A stretch of 64,000 bases of DNA from positions 26,342,697 through 26,406,696 of the forward strand of contig OZ026604.1 of assembly GCA_964020085.1 (NCBI GenBank), given 5' to 3'. Each line of letters opens with the position of its first letter. Position 1 is the first letter of the stretch. The notes under the pieces were generated by a model. The model saw only the letters and a program-made list of their open reading frames with translations. It was not told the origin of the DNA and ran no database searches. This DNA comes from Micromussa lordhowensis (lineage: Eukaryota; Cnidaria; Anthozoa; Scleractinia; Lobophylliidae). The position numbers were made by a program, and so were the translations under genes. Shown piece by piece: positions 62,001-64,000 of the stretch.

Positions 62001-64000
62001 CGCAACTTGGCAAACTAATGGCACCAAAGCACTCCTGGGGTGGGTCCGGGGCCACATGCAAAGTTTCGGAGCTGCGCGACATCTCGCACTATGCTAACCA
62101 GCCCGTTTGCTAATTAGCCGAACTTTGCGCGCGTCGCAACTTTGCAAACTAATACCACCAAAGCACTCCCGGGGTCGGTCCGGGTCCAAATGCGAAGTAT
62201 CGGAGCTGCGCGAAATCTCCCACTATGCTAATCAGCCCGCAGATCCCCAGGCGTGGCCGGCTGGCTGACTCGTTAGCCGAGCTTGACGCGTGTCGCAACT
62301 TGGCAAACTAATGGCACCAAAGCACTCCTGGGGTGGGTCCGGGTCCACATGCAAAGTTTCGGAGCTGCGCGACATCTCGCACTATGCTAACCAGCCCGTT
62401 TGCTAATTAGCCGAACTTTGCGCGCGTCGCAACTTTGCAAACTAATACCACCAAAGCACTCCCGGGGTCGGTCCGGGTCCAAATGCGAAGTATCGGAGCT
62501 GCGCGAAATCTCCCACTATGCTAATCAGCCCGCAGATCCCCAGGCGTGGCCGGCTGGCTGACTCGTTAGCCGAGCTTGACGCGTGTCGCAACTTGGCAAA
62601 CTAATGGCACCAAAGCACTCCTGGGGTGGGTCCGGGTCCACATGCAAAGTTTCGGAGCTGCGCGACATCTCGCACTATGCTAACCAGCCCGTTTGCTAAT
62701 TAGCCGAACTTTGCGCGCGTCGCAACTTTGCAAACTAATACCACCAAAGCACTCCCGGGGTCGGTCCGGGTCCAAATGCGAAGTATCGGAGCTGCGCGAA
62801 ATCTCCCACTATGCTAATCAGCCCGCAGATCCCCAGGCGTGGCCGGCTGGCTGACTCGTTAGCCGAGCTTGACGCGTGTCGCAACTTGGCAAACTAATGG
62901 CACCAAAGCACTCCTGGGGTGGGTCCGGGTCCACATGCAAAGTTTCGGAGCTGCGCGACATCTCGCACTATGCTAACCAGCCCGTTTGCTAATTAGCCGA
63001 ACTTTGCGCGCGTCGCAACTTTGCAAACTAATACCACCAAAGCACTCCCGGGGTCGGTCCGGGTCCAAATGCGAAGTATCGGAGCTGCGCGAAATCTCCC
63101 ACTATGCTAATCAGCCCGCAGATCCCCAGGCGTGGCCGGCTGGCTGACTCGTTAGCCGAGCTTGACGCGTGTCGCAACTTGGCAAACTAATGGCACCAAA
63201 GCACTCCTGGGGTGGGTCCGGGTCCACATGCAAAGTTTCGGAGCTGCGCGACATCTCGCACTATGCTAACCAGCCCGTTTGCTAATTAGCCGAACTTTGC
63301 GCGCGTCGCAACTTTGCAAACTAATACCACCAAAGCACTCCCGGGGTCGGTCCGGGTCCAAATGCGAAGTATCGGAGCTGCGCGAAATCTCCCACTATGC
63401 TAATCAGCCCGCCGATCCCCAGGCGTGGCCGGCTGGCTGACTCGTTAGCCGAGCTTGACGCGTGTCGCAACTTGGCAAACTAATGGCACCAAAGCACTCC
63501 TGGGGTGGGTCCGGGTCCACATGCAAAGTTTCGGAGCTGCGCGACATCTCGCACTATGCTAACCAGCCCGTTTGCTAATTAGCCGAACTTTGCGCGCGTC
63601 GCAACTTTGCAAACTAATACCACCAAAGCACTCCTGGGGTCGGTCCGGGTCCAAATGCGAAGTATCGGAGCTGCGCGAAATCTCCCACTATGCTAATCAG
63701 CCCGCAGATCCCCAGGCGTGGCCGGCTGGCTGACTCGTTAGCCGAGCTTGACGCGTGTCGCAACTTGGCAAACTAATGGCACCAAAGCACTCCTGGGGTG
63801 GGTCCGGGTCCACATGCAAAGTTTCGGAGCTGCGCGACATCTCGCACTATGCTAACCAGCCCGTTTGCTAATTAGCGGAACTTTGCGCGCGTCGCAACTT
63901 TGCAAACGAATACCACCAAAGCACTCCCGGGGTCGGTCCGGGTCCAAATGCAAAGTATCGGAGCTGCGCGAAATCTCCCACTATGCTAATCAGCCCGCAG
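59040..64000. repeat. Long-range duplicated segment, second copy, running off the window
   Basis: Markers from 56001 to 58433 recur at 61568-64000 with a constant 5,567-bp (19-dimer) offset. Further left, aaagcttc (61181) and ttgacaaac (61421) sit at plus 5,860 (20 dimers), so one dimer is missing here between 61421 and 61568. The gccagc/gaatc and aaagtaat pair appears twice (cgtggccag at 59322 and 59908, 586 bp apart). Private changes are cgcagctt at about 59791, taccggag at about 61319 and gccgatc at about 63411. The last dimer is cut by the window edge. Confidence 0.87.

Larger units (their letters stand above)
50109..64000. repeat. Dimeric satellite array, 293-bp unit, right arm (46 complete dimers)
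   Basis: The same unit continues after the gap in the same orientation. Unit starts run from 50250 to 63728, a distance of exactly 46 x 293, so there is no net indel in this arm. Most units from 50250 to 54058 match the consensus at every position checked by eye, making this the most homogeneous stretch of the window. Sparse variants from about 54340 onward mark a long-range duplication listed separately. The array runs off the right edge of the window with no sign of a boundary. Confidence 0.98.

Noticed and set aside
1..64000. CRISPR array
   Set aside because: The repeat is 293 bp with no unique spacers between short repeats. The 23-bp linker is constant, not variable, and there are no cas genes.
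1..64000. Tandem rRNA, tRNA or snRNA gene array
   Set aside because: The unit has no cloverleaf, no A/B box pair, no T-run terminator and no resemblance I can see to 5S or other conserved RNA genes. I cannot exclude transcription of the satellite itself.
1..64000. CENP-B box or telomere-type repeat within the unit
   Set aside because: No match to the core CENP-B box pattern and no TTAGGG, TTTAGGG or similar tandem run on either strand.
1..64000. Transposon or retroelement insertion
   Set aside because: The 293-bp phase is unbroken apart from seven deleted bases and the gap, which leaves no room for an insert.

Overview
The whole window is one tandemly repeated satellite DNA array read in a single orientation. 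I see no protein-coding gene, no RNA gene, no transposon, no CRISPR array and no non-satellite flank. The repeating unit is 293 bp. It is a dimer of two related half-units, A of 136 bp and B of 134 bp (about 85% identical by hand alignment), plus a 23-bp linker found only after B. From base 1 to the assembly gap at 49909-50108 there are exactly 170 complete dimers, and after the gap 46 more, with partial units at the gap and at the right end. The left arm is in phase apart from seven missing bases, all of which I can place. The unit is about 58% GC with 26 CpG sites (hand count). No taxon can be named from the sequence. A homogeneous, higher-order-structured satellite of this size means a eukaryotic centromeric, pericentromeric, subtelomeric or knob-type heterochromatin block. 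A plant is plausible but not shown. The 200-N gap is the kind a Hi-C scaffolder inserts.

Diagnostic point variants show a layered higher-order repeat (HOR) structure. Type 1 (T1) is a five-dimer HOR: unit 1 carries gtgttgc and often gctccgcg, unit 2 gcgtgac, unit 3 ggcatca, units 4-5 are near consensus, and the linker of unit 5 reads ggcatgg. Type 2 (T2) is a second five-dimer HOR: unit 1 has gtgttgc plus tcgggcc, unit 2 aagattc, unit 3 gcgtgac and often cccacag, unit 4 tccagg, unit 5 gacgtg plus ggttgg plus ggcatgg. Both types share the ends of the block, so they look like sister lineages.

Layout: 1-1758 T1 remnant; 1759-8202 near-consensus; 8203-9960 T2 fragment; 9961-12890 two T1 copies; 12891-22266 two tandem copies of a 4,688-bp 16-dimer block; 22267-31055 two copies of a 15-dimer block (T2,T2,T1-like / T2,T2,T1); 29592-41013 seven T1 copies of 5 to 7 dimers with nested gains and losses; 41014-43357 an eight-dimer T2 block related to 12891-15820; 43358-49908 mostly consensus with a T2 trace at 48632-49510; 49909-50108 gap of Ns; 50109-64000 the most homogeneous part, carrying a long-range duplication with a 5,567-bp offset.

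Nothing here encodes a molecular system in the usual sense. The interest lies in array evolution: nested segmental duplications at exact multiples of 293 bp, traceable unequal-exchange products, a CpG-transition signature in the variants, a 10-bp palindrome and a Z-DNA-prone tract once per dimer, and an assembly gap whose length cannot fit the repeat phase.
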